40,745 nucleotides of DNA from Paenibacillus sp. MAEPY2 (GCF_000499205.1 NZ_AWUK01000057.1:1-40745), one strand, 5' to 3'. Counted from the first letter of the stretch, positions 7,924-15,744 are shown. Notes: generated by a model from the letters alone, not told the origin. A program made the numbers and translations.

Positions 7924-8460
7924 ATGTTGCAAAAACAGTTTGACCAAGTGTTTGAAATTATGAAGCAGTCGTTTCCCGAAGCTGAATATCGGGAATATTC
8001 AGAACAGAAGAAGCTGCTGTCCAATTCATGCTATCACCTTCTCACAGAAGAGAACGAGCATAATGAAGTGATTGGCTTTCTCGCAGGCTGGGAGTTCGAG
8101 TCGTTCAGATACGTCGAGCATGTCGCTGTTTCCGCGAACATTCGTGGAGGCGGCATAGGCAAGCGCTTAATGGAGCGTTTCATGAACCAGTCCGCCAAGC
8201 CGGTTATATTGGAAGTCGAATTGCCAGAAGATGAGCTGAAGCAGAGAAGGATCGGATTTTATGAGCGCCTGGGATTCTACCTGGGAGATCATTCTTATGT
8301 TCAACCGCCTCTTCGTGCTGTAAGGCAGCAAAACTTGTCATTACAGATCATGAGTTATCCGGCAAAGTTGACCTCGACACAATTTGAAATGGTTAGAAAA
8401 TTGCTGTATAAGGAAGTGTATGGCGCGCCTCCAACTTACGCGCACACATATAATAGCTAA
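7924..8460 (+). CDS. GNAT-family N-acetyltransferase
   Basis: This acetyltransferase of about 178 residues should move an acetyl group from acetyl-CoA to an amine. The acetyl-CoA loop is visible as VAVSANIRGGGIGKRLME (motif A) and is followed by a motif-B-like GFYERLGFYLGD. AGGAG at 7908-7912 supports either ATG 7924 or TTG 7921; GTG 7912 would overlap the binding site and is unlikely. It shares an operon with a drug-sensing-type MerR gene 20 bases downstream, which suggests inactivation of a toxic amine or antibiotic, but the substrate cannot be read from sequence. Confidence 0.8.
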   Translation: MLQKQFDQVFEIMKQSFPEAEYREYSEQKKLLSNSCYHLLTEENEHNEVIGFLAGWEFESFRYVEHVAVSANIRGGGIGKRLMERFMNQSAKPVILEVELPEDELKQRRIGFYERLGFYLGDHSYVQPPLRAVRQQNLSLQIMSYPAKLTSTQFEMVRKLLYKEVYGAPPTYAHTYNS

Positions 8461-8480
8461 GTGCAAATGAGGATAAAACG

Positions 8481-9299
8481 ATGAAAAATGATTATAAAAT
8501 CAATGAAATTTCGAAGCTTTACGGAATAGGTGTTGACGCACTTCGTTATTACGAAAAATTAGGGCTGCTGCAGCCCCGGCGAGACGGTAACGGTTATCGG
8601 CTGTACAGCCTTCAGGATATGTATAAACTGAATATCATCCGGGACCTGCGTCAGTTGGATTTCACTATGCAACAGATCAAAGCGTATTTGGATCAGCAAA
8701 GTGTAGAAAATACGCTTGAATTGTTATTCACTGAACAGGAGCTGATTAAGGAACAAATCGCCAAGCTCGAAACTACGCAGCGTATTATCCAGGGCAGAAT
8801 CAAGGTGTTGACTGACGCAAGCAGCATTCAGACGGGGGTTTACTCTATCAAAACGTATCCTAATCGGCCTTGTCTGCAGCTCAATACACGTATAACGCGG
8901 GATGAGGAGATGGATTATGCCATTAAGAAGCTGCATCAAAAGCATAATAGTCACATTCCCGACTTCGGCAACCAATTGTACGGTGCTTCCGTGTCACTTG
9001 AGGAATTAAAGCATGGTGTACGGGATGTTTTCAACTCCGTTTTCTTTATCTTTAGTCCTGACGATTCCGGCAAAATTGAATATGATTATTTCCTGCCAGC
9101 TGGCGATTACCTGTCATTATTTTATCGGGGTAACTACCGTCAAAGTCATAAAAAAATGCTTGAGGTCGTTGCATATGCCAATGATAAAGGGCTCCGTTTA
9201 ATGGGAGATCCGTTTGAAATTTATGAAATTGATAATCGGGATACGATCATTACCGAGCAATTCTTGACTGAAATACAGTTACGGATTGCCAAAGTATGA
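8481..9299 (+). CDS. MerR-family regulator with GyrI-like effector-binding domain (BmrR-like)
   Basis: This 272-residue protein has an N-terminal MerR helix-turn-helix (KINEISKLYGIGVDALRYYEKLG, about 5-27), a coiled-coil linker (about 75-115) and a C-terminal domain of about 150 residues in the position and style of the GyrI-like/BmrR multidrug-binding fold. GAGGAT precedes the start. It is the second gene of the GNAT operon, whose promoter has the 19-bp spacer it should act on. A multidrug or cationic-compound sensor that induces the acetyltransferase is the likely role. Confidence 0.8.
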   Translation: MKNDYKINEISKLYGIGVDALRYYEKLGLLQPRRDGNGYRLYSLQDMYKLNIIRDLRQLDFTMQQIKAYLDQQSVENTLELLFTEQELIKEQIAKLETTQRIIQGRIKVLTDASSIQTGVYSIKTYPNRPCLQLNTRITRDEEMDYAIKKLHQKHNSHIPDFGNQLYGASVSLEELKHGVRDVFNSVFFIFSPDDSGKIEYDYFLPAGDYLSLFYRGNYRQSHKKMLEVVAYANDKGLRLMGDPFEIYEIDNRDTIITEQFLTEIQLRIAKV

Positions 9300-9301
9300 T
9301 G

Positions 9302-9354
9302 AACTTCAAAGGGTTGAAGTTATTGGAGGCGACTTTATACCATAACTTCTACCC
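9302..9354. repeat. competing hairpins after the MerR stop codon
   Basis: The arm TTGAAGTT (9314-9321) pairs perfectly with AACTTCAA at 9302-9309. As part of 9311-9323 it also pairs, with one mismatch, with 9342-9354. The two structures exclude each other. Neither is followed by a T tract, so it is not a standard terminator. Confidence 0.4.
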
Positions 9355-9361
9355 TTATAAC

Positions 9362-9388
9362 AAAAAAAGCCGCTATATTAGCGACTTT
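9362..9388 (-). terminator. rho-independent terminator of the yitT-like gene
   Basis: The stem 9366-9374 with 9380-9388 (one mismatch) is followed on the minus strand by a run of seven T residues. It is nearly identical to the hairpin at 4243-4265. Confidence 0.75.
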
Positions 9389-9439
9389 TATGTATGTTAG
9401 ATCTTTACTCCCCGACATTAACTCCTGCTCATTGTATGA

Positions 9440-10312
9440 TCAGTGAATATCTTTCTTTTTGAAATTGCCGCCCTTAACTTCGGCCACATCGTAAACTACA
9501 ATAAAAGCATTGGGATCAATTTCGTGAATGATATCCTTGATCTTGCTTTCTTCCATACGGTTGATTACGCAGGTGATTTCTTTGAATTGTTCATTGGAGT
9601 AACCCCCGTAAGCATCGGTATAGGTTGCTCCACGACCTAAACGGTCGCGAATCGTTTCGACCATAATCTCAGGTTGATTTGTGATAATTTTAAAGGTTTT
9701 GGACCCGCTCAAACCTTCTTCAACAATATGAATCACTTTGGAAGCAATGTAATAAGCAAGTGCAGACAGAATCGCCCCTTGAAGACCAAATACGGTCGAA
9801 ACAACAATAAATACAAACATGTTCAGGAATAAGATTAAATCACTCGTTCCAAAAGGTAATTTCCGTGAAAGAAGGACAGCCAACATATCTATTCCATCCA
9901 ATGCCCCGCCATTACGCAGCGCCAAACCCATCCCAAAACCGATGATAATACCACCCACGACGGTAATTAACAATGTATCCCCTTGAATAATCGTTGGTAC
10001 ATGGTGCATAAGGCTTGTACCCACAGCTAACGAGGCAATACCGATGATGGAATAAATAGCGAAGCTTTTACCGATCTGTTTATAACCTAACCAGACAAAT
10101 GGAATGTTGATAATACCAATCAGCATCCCTAACGGTAAACCAAACAGTTGTGAGCCTACGATACTCAGACCTGTCACACCACCGTCTGATACATTATTTG
10201 GAATTAATATGGCTTCCAGACCATATGAGGTAATAAAAGCCCCGATCATAATCAGCAATACTTTGGAGATGATTTTCAGCTTGTTAGACTTTTGCACGTT
10301 CCTTTGATTCAT
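9440..10312 (-). CDS. YitT-family membrane protein (YitT plus DUF2179 domains)
   Basis: This 290-residue protein has five or six transmembrane helices in the first two thirds (YitT_membrane; LEAILIPNNVSDGGVTGLS and GFGMGLALRNGGALDGIDML are typical). It ends in a cytoplasmic DUF2179 domain (IITNQPEIMVETIRDRLGRG, then TDAYGGYSNEQFKEITCV). Function in Bacillus and Paenibacillus is not established. I moved the start to 10312, where AGGGGG lies seven bases upstream; the longer frame up to 10399 adds 29 residues without a ribosome binding site. A T-tract hairpin follows. Confidence 0.85.
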   Translation of the reverse strand: MNQRNVQKSNKLKIISKVLLIMIGAFITSYGLEAILIPNNVSDGGVTGLSIVGSQLFGLPLGMLIGIINIPFVWLGYKQIGKSFAIYSIIGIASLAVGTSLMHHVPTIIQGDTLLITVVGGIIIGFGMGLALRNGGALDGIDMLAVLLSRKLPFGTSDLILFLNMFVFIVVSTVFGLQGAILSALAYYIASKVIHIVEEGLSGSKTFKIITNQPEIMVETIRDRLGRGATYTDAYGGYSNEQFKEITCVINRMEESKIKDIIHEIDPNAFIVVYDVAEVKGGNFKKKDIH

Positions 10313-10434
10313 TCTTTTTCCCCCTTGATGAACAAACATAAAAAATAGTCTATAACAAAATTCACTATTTTGGCAATAGATCGTCATATATGCAACCACT
10401 GAATTCGCTCTGCTCGTTCCTCGATCAGATTACA

Positions 10435-10791
10435 TTATTTCCCGATTAATACTCGATATGCCGTAATTTTATTCTCCAGCATCTGATCTGCTGACTGAAG
10501 TGTGTGCATCTGCTGTTGAATCGCCTCTTTGTGCTCTTCCAGCAACTTTAAACGCTCTGCAGCAGTATGCTCACCTTCCTGAAATAAGGATGCGTACTTT
10601 TTGATGATAGCGATGGGCATTTGAGTCTCTTTTAGTTTGATTACAAAATGCAACCATTTCAGATGCGATTCGTTGTATCGTCTATCTCCACTAGCATCAC
10701 GGAACGGTATGATAATCTGCTCCTTCTCATAATAACGCAATGTGTGGGTACTGATACCGAGTAGTTCAGCCACTTCACCGATTGTATGCAT
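10435..10791 (-). CDS. MerR-family regulator
   Basis: This 118-residue protein consists of a MerR helix-turn-helix (TIGEVAELLGISTHTLRYYEKE, residues 3-24) and a C-terminal coiled coil. It has the size of AdhR/NmlR proteins, but the position of the sensing cysteine is taken by Lys (VIKLKETQMP), so thiol sensing is not expected. It is divergent from the short-chain dehydrogenase at 10901, and the promoter between them has the family's 19-bp spacer. Its inducer is unknown. Confidence 0.85.
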   Translation of the reverse strand: MHTIGEVAELLGISTHTLRYYEKEQIIIPFRDASGDRRYNESHLKWLHFVIKLKETQMPIAIIKKYASLFQEGEHTAAERLKLLEEHKEAIQQQMHTLQSADQMLENKITAYRVLIGK

Positions 10792-10815
10792 GGTGATCCT
10801 CCTTCTATATTCCGC

Positions 10816-10846
10816 TTGACTTAGAGTAAGCTCTAATCAGTATAAT
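10816..10846 (+). promoter_or_regulatory. MerR-type promoter of the short-chain dehydrogenase
   Basis: TTGACT (10816-10821) and a perfect TATAAT (10841-10846) are separated by 19 bases. The palindrome TTAGAGTAAGCTCTAA (10821-10836) starts at the last base of the -35 and fills most of the spacer. The arrangement predicts tight repression and MerR-dependent activation of the gene at 10901. Confidence 0.8.
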
Positions 10847-10900
10847 CAACACGTAGTCATATCACAATAAATAATGAACTGAAATCCAGGAGGAATATCC

Positions 10901-11674
10901 ATGAAGTATACAGTGATTACCGGTGCCAGTTCGGGCATTGGCTATGAAGCAGCTTTGGCTTTTGCGGCTCGCGGCAAACATTTGATCCTGGCTGCACGCA
11001 GAAGCGACGAACTGGAGAAGTTAAAATCGAAAGTAATTGAAATTGATCCTGATCTGGACATCGTCATTCGCACGGTGGATCTGTCCATCGCTGCCAATGT
11101 CCATGCATTCTACGAAAGTCTCCATCATTACTCTATCGAAACATGGATTAACAACGCAGGGTTCGGAAATTTTGCTTCGGTTGGTGAACAACATCTACCT
11201 AAAATCGAACAGATGCTTCATCTGAACATAGAAGCATTAACCATTCTTTCATCCCTGTATGTACGTGATTATGCAGAGGTAGAGGGCACACAGCTCATTA
11301 ACATTTCTTCTGGTGGTGGATATACGATCGTGGCGGATGCAGTAACCTACTGTGCAACAAAGTTCTATGTAAGTGCCTTTACGGAAGGCCTTGCACAAGA
11401 ATTAAAAGGCAATCATGCAGCAATGCAAGCAAAAGTACTCGCGCCTGCTGCAACGGAAACGGAATTTGCAAAACGATCTTTTGATATAGACCAGTTCGAA
11501 TATGAGGGCCGTGTTCCCCAATTCCATACAGCAGAACAAATGGCTGGATTTTTGCTTGCATTATATGACAGCGAAAGCGTCGTCGGTATTGTAAATGGAT
11601 TAACCTATGAATTTGAATTGAAAGAACCGATCTTTCCGTATGCGACGAGAGCAGCCTCGAAACCCAACGATTAA
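10901..11674 (+). CDS. short-chain dehydrogenase/reductase (SDR family)
   Basis: This is a 257-residue classical SDR oxidoreductase. It shows the nucleotide-binding TGASSGIGYEAALAF at residues 7-21, NNAG near 87, a catalytic Ser in NISSGGGY, and YxxxK as YCATK near 152. AGGAGG precedes the start. Expression is probably controlled by the divergent MerR regulator through the 19-bp-spacer promoter. The substrate is unknown; aldehyde or ketone detoxification would fit the regulator type. Confidence 0.9.
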   Translation: MKYTVITGASSGIGYEAALAFAARGKHLILAARRSDELEKLKSKVIEIDPDLDIVIRTVDLSIAANVHAFYESLHHYSIETWINNAGFGNFASVGEQHLPKIEQMLHLNIEALTILSSLYVRDYAEVEGTQLINISSGGGYTIVADAVTYCATKFYVSAFTEGLAQELKGNHAAMQAKVLAPAATETEFAKRSFDIDQFEYEGRVPQFHTAEQMAGFLLALYDSESVVGIVNGLTYEFELKEPIFPYATRAASKPND

Positions 11675-11713
11675 TCATAAACATAGCAGTTTACCCATCC
11701 TATGTTAAACGTC

Positions 11714-11743
11714 AAAAGGGAACCTGTGATCAGGTTCCCTTTT
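11714..11743. terminator. bidirectional rho-independent terminator
   Basis: A perfect 13-bp stem (11714-11726 with 11731-11743) and a 4-base loop lie between the SDR gene (+) and the decarboxylase gene (-). A/T edges give T tracts on both strands. Confidence 0.9.
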
Positions 11744-11768
11744 GCTCTTGCTATATCTGTAAAAAGTA

Positions 11769-12896
11769 TTAAGCCAGTCTCATTTTGAAATCTTGATAGC
11801 CAAACTCGCGAACCACTTCGCAATCGCCATCTTTTCTTTTCACTGCAATGGCTGGCAACGGCATGCCGTTAAATGTATTGGTTTTGACCATGGAGTAGAT
11901 CGCCATGTCCTCAAATACCAATCTGTCACCCGTTTTGAGTGGTTGGTCAAATGAATAATCGCCGATTACATCACCCGAAAGACAAGTTTGCCCACCCAAA
12001 CGATACAAGTGAGGTTTTTCTCCCGCTTCTCCCGAACCGATAAGCGGTGGGCGATATGGCATTTCCAGCACGTCCGGCATGTGACATGTGGCCGAGGTAT
12101 CCAGAATGGCAATGTCCATACCGTTCTTGTGGAAATCGAGCACAGAAGTAACCAGGAAGCCCGCGTTTAGAGCAACTGCTTCGCCCGGCTCCAGATACAC
12201 TTCCAGTCCATATTTCTCCTGCATGCGTTTGATGCAAGCTTCCAGTCTTGGAATGTCGTAATCCTCGCGGGTAATGTGATGCCCACCGCCGAAGTTGATC
12301 CATTCCATTTGTGGCAGCCATTGTCCAAACTTCTCTTCTACCGCATTCAGCGTCGTTTCCAGATCGTCTGAATTTTGCTGACACAAGGTATGGAAATGCA
12401 GTCCAGAGACACCTTCCAGCAGCTCTGCGCGGAAATCCTCTTGTTTGGCACCAAAACGGGAACCAGGAGCACATGGATCGTAAATCTCATGCCCCTCCTG
12501 GGTCGAGCATTCAGGGTTAATACGCAGGCCCACTTTGCGTCCAGCCTGAAGTGCCTTGCCCTTAAATTTCTCCAGTTGGGAGAATGAATTGAAAATAATA
12601 TGATCGGAAATCGAAAGGATTTCATCGATCTCATCTTCACGATAGGCCGGGGCGAAGACATGGTTCTCTTTACCCATCTCCTCATGACCAAGGCGGGCTT
12701 CATACAGCCCGCTTGCCGTTGCACCGCTCAGGTATTCTCCGATGAGCGGATACATCGTGGTCATGGAAAATGCTTTTTGAGCCAGCACGATTTTGGCTCC
12801 TGTACGTTGCATGACACCGTTCAGAATTTTGAGATTTCTCTCGATAAGTCCCTCGTCAACAACAAAGCATGGCGTCGGTAATTGCTCAAACCGCAT
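11769..12896 (-). CDS. nspC: carboxynorspermidine/carboxyspermidine decarboxylase
   Basis: This 375-residue PLP enzyme of the alanine racemase/ornithine decarboxylase fold removes CO2 from carboxyspermidine or carboxynorspermidine to give the polyamine. The N-terminal LPTPCFVVDEGLIERN and the PLP lysine in VLAQKAF are visible, as are GLHFHTLCQQ, WINFGGGHHIT and YLEPGEAV. The start is placed at 12896, directly after the stop of the dehydrogenase gene; an earlier frame start at 12944 would overlap that gene. The two genes form the alternative spermidine route from aspartate semialdehyde, with translation probably coupled. Confidence 0.9.
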   Translation of the reverse strand: MRFEQLPTPCFVVDEGLIERNLKILNGVMQRTGAKIVLAQKAFSMTTMYPLIGEYLSGATASGLYEARLGHEEMGKENHVFAPAYREDEIDEILSISDHIIFNSFSQLEKFKGKALQAGRKVGLRINPECSTQEGHEIYDPCAPGSRFGAKQEDFRAELLEGVSGLHFHTLCQQNSDDLETTLNAVEEKFGQWLPQMEWINFGGGHHITREDYDIPRLEACIKRMQEKYGLEVYLEPGEAVALNAGFLVTSVLDFHKNGMDIAILDTSATCHMPDVLEMPYRPPLIGSGEAGEKPHLYRLGGQTCLSGDVIGDYSFDQPLKTGDRLVFEDMAIYSMVKTNTFNGMPLPAIAVKRKDGDCEVVREFGYQDFKMRLA

Positions 12897-12897
12897 C

Positions 12898-14136
12898 TTA
12901 ACGAACGAGCTCCGATTCTTTGGCTTCTTCTGGCAGTTCGTCAACGAGTACCGGGTTGAAATCTTCGACCCATGGGAGACCCCATTTGTTCAACTCTTCC
13001 ATGAATGGATCTGGGTTGAACTCTTCAACGTTGTATACGCCTGGTTTGTTCCATTTTCCAGTCATCACCATCGCTGCACCAATCATAGCTGGAACGCCTG
13101 TTGTGTAAGAAATAGCTTGGGAACCGACTTCTTTGAAGCATTCTTGGTGATCACAGATGTTGTACACGTAGTACGTTTTGTCTTTACCGTCTTTTTTACC
13201 TTTGAAAATACAGCCGATGTTCGTTTTGCCCACAGTACGTGGTCCAAGGGACGCCGGATCTGGCAGTACCGCCTTCAGGAATTGCAGCGGAATGATTTGT
13301 TTGCCTTCGTACTCGATCGGTTCGATCGATGTCATGCCCACATTTTCAAGGGCTTTCAAGTGCGTAAGGTAGCTTTGACCAAATGTCATGAAGAAACGGA
13401 TACGTTTCAGACCAGGCATGTTTTTAGCCAGGGACTCCAGTTCTTCATGATAAAGCAGATACATGTCTTTCTCGCCAACTTCCTTAAAGTCGTAGACGCG
13501 TTTAATTTCCATTGGTTGAGTTTCGATCCATTCGCCTTTTTCCCAATATCTTCCGTTAGCTGAAACTTCGCGGATGTTGATTTCAGGGTTGAAGTTGGTT
13601 GCGAACGGATAGCCGTGATCCCCGCCGTTGCAGTCCAAAATATCAATATACTCAATTTCGTCAAAGTAATGCTTCAGCGCATAAGCAGAGAATACACCCG
13701 TAACACCTGGGTCAAATCCACTGCCGAGCAGAGCTGTAATTCCGGCTTTTTCAAAACGTTCTTTGTAATCCCATTGCCATTTGTATTCAAATTTCGCCGT
13801 ATCTTCCGGCTCATAGTTAGCTGTATCCATGTAATTTGTTTTTGTTGCAAGGCAAGCATCCATGATTGTCAGGTCTTGGTAAGGCAATGCCAGGTTCATG
13901 ACGATATCCGGTTTAACTTCGTTGATGAGGGCAATCAGTTCGTCAACGTTGTCAGCATCCACTTGAGCCGTTGTAATTTTTGTTTTACCGCCGTCCAGCT
14001 TGGCTTTAAGGTCGTCACATTTGGATTTCGTACGACTTGCGATGCAGATCTCCTCGAATACTTCGCTGTTTTGAACGCATTTATGAACTGCTACTGAAGC
14101 TACGCCGCCGGCGCCGATGATTAGTGCTTTTCCCAT
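12898..14136 (-). CDS. carboxynorspermidine/carboxyspermidine dehydrogenase (saccharopine dehydrogenase family)
   Basis: This 412-residue NADPH enzyme condenses a diamine with L-aspartate beta-semialdehyde. It starts with a dinucleotide-binding loop, LIIGAGGVASVAVHKC, and has GSGFDPGVTGVFSAYA in the middle, typical of the LYS1-like carboxy(nor)spermidine dehydrogenases. I set the start at 14136 because AGGAGA lies about seven bases upstream; the frame extends 20 residues further without a ribosome binding site. It is the first gene of the polyamine operon. Its leader holds a terminator and a leader-peptide candidate, suggesting transcription attenuation. Confidence 0.9.
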   Translation of the reverse strand: MGKALIIGAGGVASVAVHKCVQNSEVFEEICIASRTKSKCDDLKAKLDGGKTKITTAQVDADNVDELIALINEVKPDIVMNLALPYQDLTIMDACLATKTNYMDTANYEPEDTAKFEYKWQWDYKERFEKAGITALLGSGFDPGVTGVFSAYALKHYFDEIEYIDILDCNGGDHGYPFATNFNPEINIREVSANGRYWEKGEWIETQPMEIKRVYDFKEVGEKDMYLLYHEELESLAKNMPGLKRIRFFMTFGQSYLTHLKALENVGMTSIEPIEYEGKQIIPLQFLKAVLPDPASLGPRTVGKTNIGCIFKGKKDGKDKTYYVYNICDHQECFKEVGSQAISYTTGVPAMIGAAMVMTGKWNKPGVYNVEEFNPDPFMEELNKWGLPWVEDFNPVLVDELPEEAKESELVR

Positions 14137-14226
14137 TTTCCATTCTCCTAACCCAATATGAATTTTTTTGAAATTATCTTTAATTATTTTTCTCATTTTT
14201 CAACTTTTTGCCCGTTTTGAACCAAC

Positions 14227-14276
14227 AAAAAAAGCAAGGTGAAAAATGCCACAATCGCGCATCATCACACTTGCTT
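14227..14276 (-). terminator. leader terminator (candidate attenuator) of the polyamine operon
   Basis: On the minus strand a 10-bp stem with one bulged base (14266-14276 with 14232-14241), containing a nested AUGC/GCAU hairpin, is followed by seven T residues. It lies about 95 bases upstream of the dehydrogenase start. No annotated minus-strand gene ends here, so it must act inside the operon leader. Confidence 0.65.
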
Positions 14277-14287
14277 GTCGATATACA

Positions 14288-14329
14288 TCATAAAAAAGAC
14301 GCAAAGTCTCCATAACTAAAAAAGTTCAA
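14288..14329 (-). CDS. candidate leader peptide of the polyamine operon
   Basis: A 13-codon frame with a TTG start (14329) encodes MNFFSYGDFASFL. GGAGGAG (14335-14341) lies five bases upstream, one of the strongest ribosome binding sites in this region. The stop is 12 bases before the leader terminator. The spacing is that of a leader peptide whose translation decides terminator folding. The peptide is rich in Phe (four of thirteen). It is too short for statistical support, so this remains a hypothesis. Confidence 0.4.
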   Translation of the reverse strand: MNFFSYGDFASFL

Positions 14330-14341
14330 AAGAACTCCTCC

Positions 14342-15070
14342 AGTGGAAAGCTTCTTCATGTATATCAATATCAGATCAGAGTCTATATAGCAAATAATTC
14401 GCCTTTACCACTCTTATTGACCGTTTCACAAGTTGATGTGCAGGTGCACTGGTTGTAAAGTAACCAACTTATAAAATTTGAGCTTTTAACTCAATCAATA
14501 AGGCAACATAAGTTGCCAATCGGCGTTTGACCCGGCTGTCCGTATGGCCTTAACTTCCTTTGGAGAAGTGGTCAAAATTATCTGCTGGAAAGACCTGATT
14601 TATGTTGATATATCTGCTTTCCAAAATCACAGGTCTTACGATATCAGATACATTAAAAAAAATCAAGTGATCACTAAAAATTTATTTTTTCATCATTTTG
14701 GAACTCGCGTTCCACTCTTAGGCATACCTGATTATTGTGGCAAAATCATAGCAGCGTCAACGTTTCGATAGTCCATCGCTTTAATCGGTTACTGCTTTAA
14801 TGTCTCCGGCTCATACTCAACTCCAAATAGCTGACATGATGCGATGACTATGGGTAACATGGGAATTCAGATTAAGCTTTCACCGGATTGATTCAGATAG
14901 AATAACCCTTTCAATTGAAATGTTGAAATTAAGTTGTTAAGCGAAGATTAAAACCAATACAAGTACCTTCAAAAATACTTTCATTCCGCTTGAAATTTTA
15001 TACATTTTTGATAGATAGATATGATATATTTGGTAGGTAATTTAAAATATATCCCAGAAAAGAGGATGTT
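14342..15070. other. gene-poor intergenic region with several imperfect hairpins
   Basis: About 730 bases separate the polyamine leader from the lectin gene. They contain short inverted repeats: GGCAACATAAGTTGCC (14503-14518), TTGAG/CTCAA around 14478-14494, and two overlapping hairpins at 14586-14637 (TGGAAAG with CTTTCCA, AAGACCTG with CAGGTCTT). A minus-strand frame at about 14693-14860 reads as short protein-like stretches broken by TAA codons, perhaps a decayed gene. The promoters of the leader and of the lectin gene must lie here, but I cannot place them with confidence. Confidence 0.4.
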
Positions 15071-15550
15071 ATGAAAAAGGCCACTTTACTATTTGCTGCA
15101 ATTTTCATGTTTTTGCTCTCCATCGCTCCTTCAGCATCTGCGGCTGGAGACCGCCTTATTAACGACATCATGTATAACAACTCGATTCCACTCGTATCCA
15201 ACAACATCAGGTTTTCTCTGCAATACAGCGTCTACGGCGACCTGCAGCTCTGGGATAACCGCACACGCACGATGTTATGGAACACCAAGACCAGTGACAC
15301 CAGAATAAATCATTTCAAGATTGATTATTGGAGTGGAAAGCTAGTTCTCCAGGATCCTCAAAACACACCTTACTGGACGTCAGACAACAAGGCATGGTCT
15401 ACAGCGTACTATGGAGCGGACAATGTGCCACCCAACCTTAGAGGTAACGTGCTCATCGTTCAAAACGACGGCAATTTAGTGCTGTACAATACAGAAACCC
15501 CGAGTGCAGGCTGGTATCCTGTCTGGGCTTCCAATACAGGAGGCCATTAA
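15071..15550 (+). CDS. secreted B-lectin (monocot mannose-binding lectin) domain protein
   Basis: This 159-residue protein has a clear Sec signal peptide (MKKATLLFAAIFMFLLSIAPSASA, cleavage near residue 24) and a mature part of about 135 residues with the three-fold bulb-lectin pattern. Only the last repeat keeps the intact mannose-binding motif QxDxNxVxY, as QNDGNLVLY; the two earlier repeats (QYSVYGDLQLW and DYWSGKLVLQD) are degenerate. Single-domain secreted B-lectins include lectin-like bacteriocins and surface glycan binders. AGAGGATG precedes the start. It is a stand-alone gene with its own terminator. Confidence 0.8.
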   Translation: MKKATLLFAAIFMFLLSIAPSASAAGDRLINDIMYNNSIPLVSNNIRFSLQYSVYGDLQLWDNRTRTMLWNTKTSDTRINHFKIDYWSGKLVLQDPQNTPYWTSDNKAWSTAYYGADNVPPNLRGNVLIVQNDGNLVLYNTETPSAGWYPVWASNTGGH

Positions 15551-15634
15551 GGTCTATTGTATTGGAGCACAAACTGTTTAATCGAAGCTTCATTGGATTG
15601 TTGCTTGCCTTCATTCTTTTGGGGTTTTAAACTA

Positions 15635-15676
15635 AAAATACACTCCACACAGCGTAAACGTGTGCGAGTGTATTTT
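15635..15676. terminator. bidirectional rho-independent terminator
   Basis: An 11-bp outer stem (15635-15645 with 15666-15676) continues into an inner CACAC/GTGTG helix. It lies between the lectin gene (+) and cydC (-), with A/T edges on both sides. Confidence 0.85.
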
Positions 15677-15744
15677 CAGTATGACGAATGTTAAAACTGC
15701 GATGAAGTACACTCTTTCATTTGCATCAGTGCATATCTTGCTCT

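Noticed and set aside
13615..14097. 160-codon plus-strand frame
   Set aside because: It is antisense to the carboxyspermidine dehydrogenase gene and explained as a shadow of its codon use.
14227..14530. T-box or lysine riboswitch in the polyamine leader
   Set aside because: No GGGTGG-type T-box sequence and no lysine-riboswitch core could be found; only a terminator and a peptide frame are supported.
14544..14771. 75-codon plus-strand frame in the long gap
   Set aside because: There is no ribosome binding site, composition is AT-rich and it ignores the hairpins; it is probably chance.
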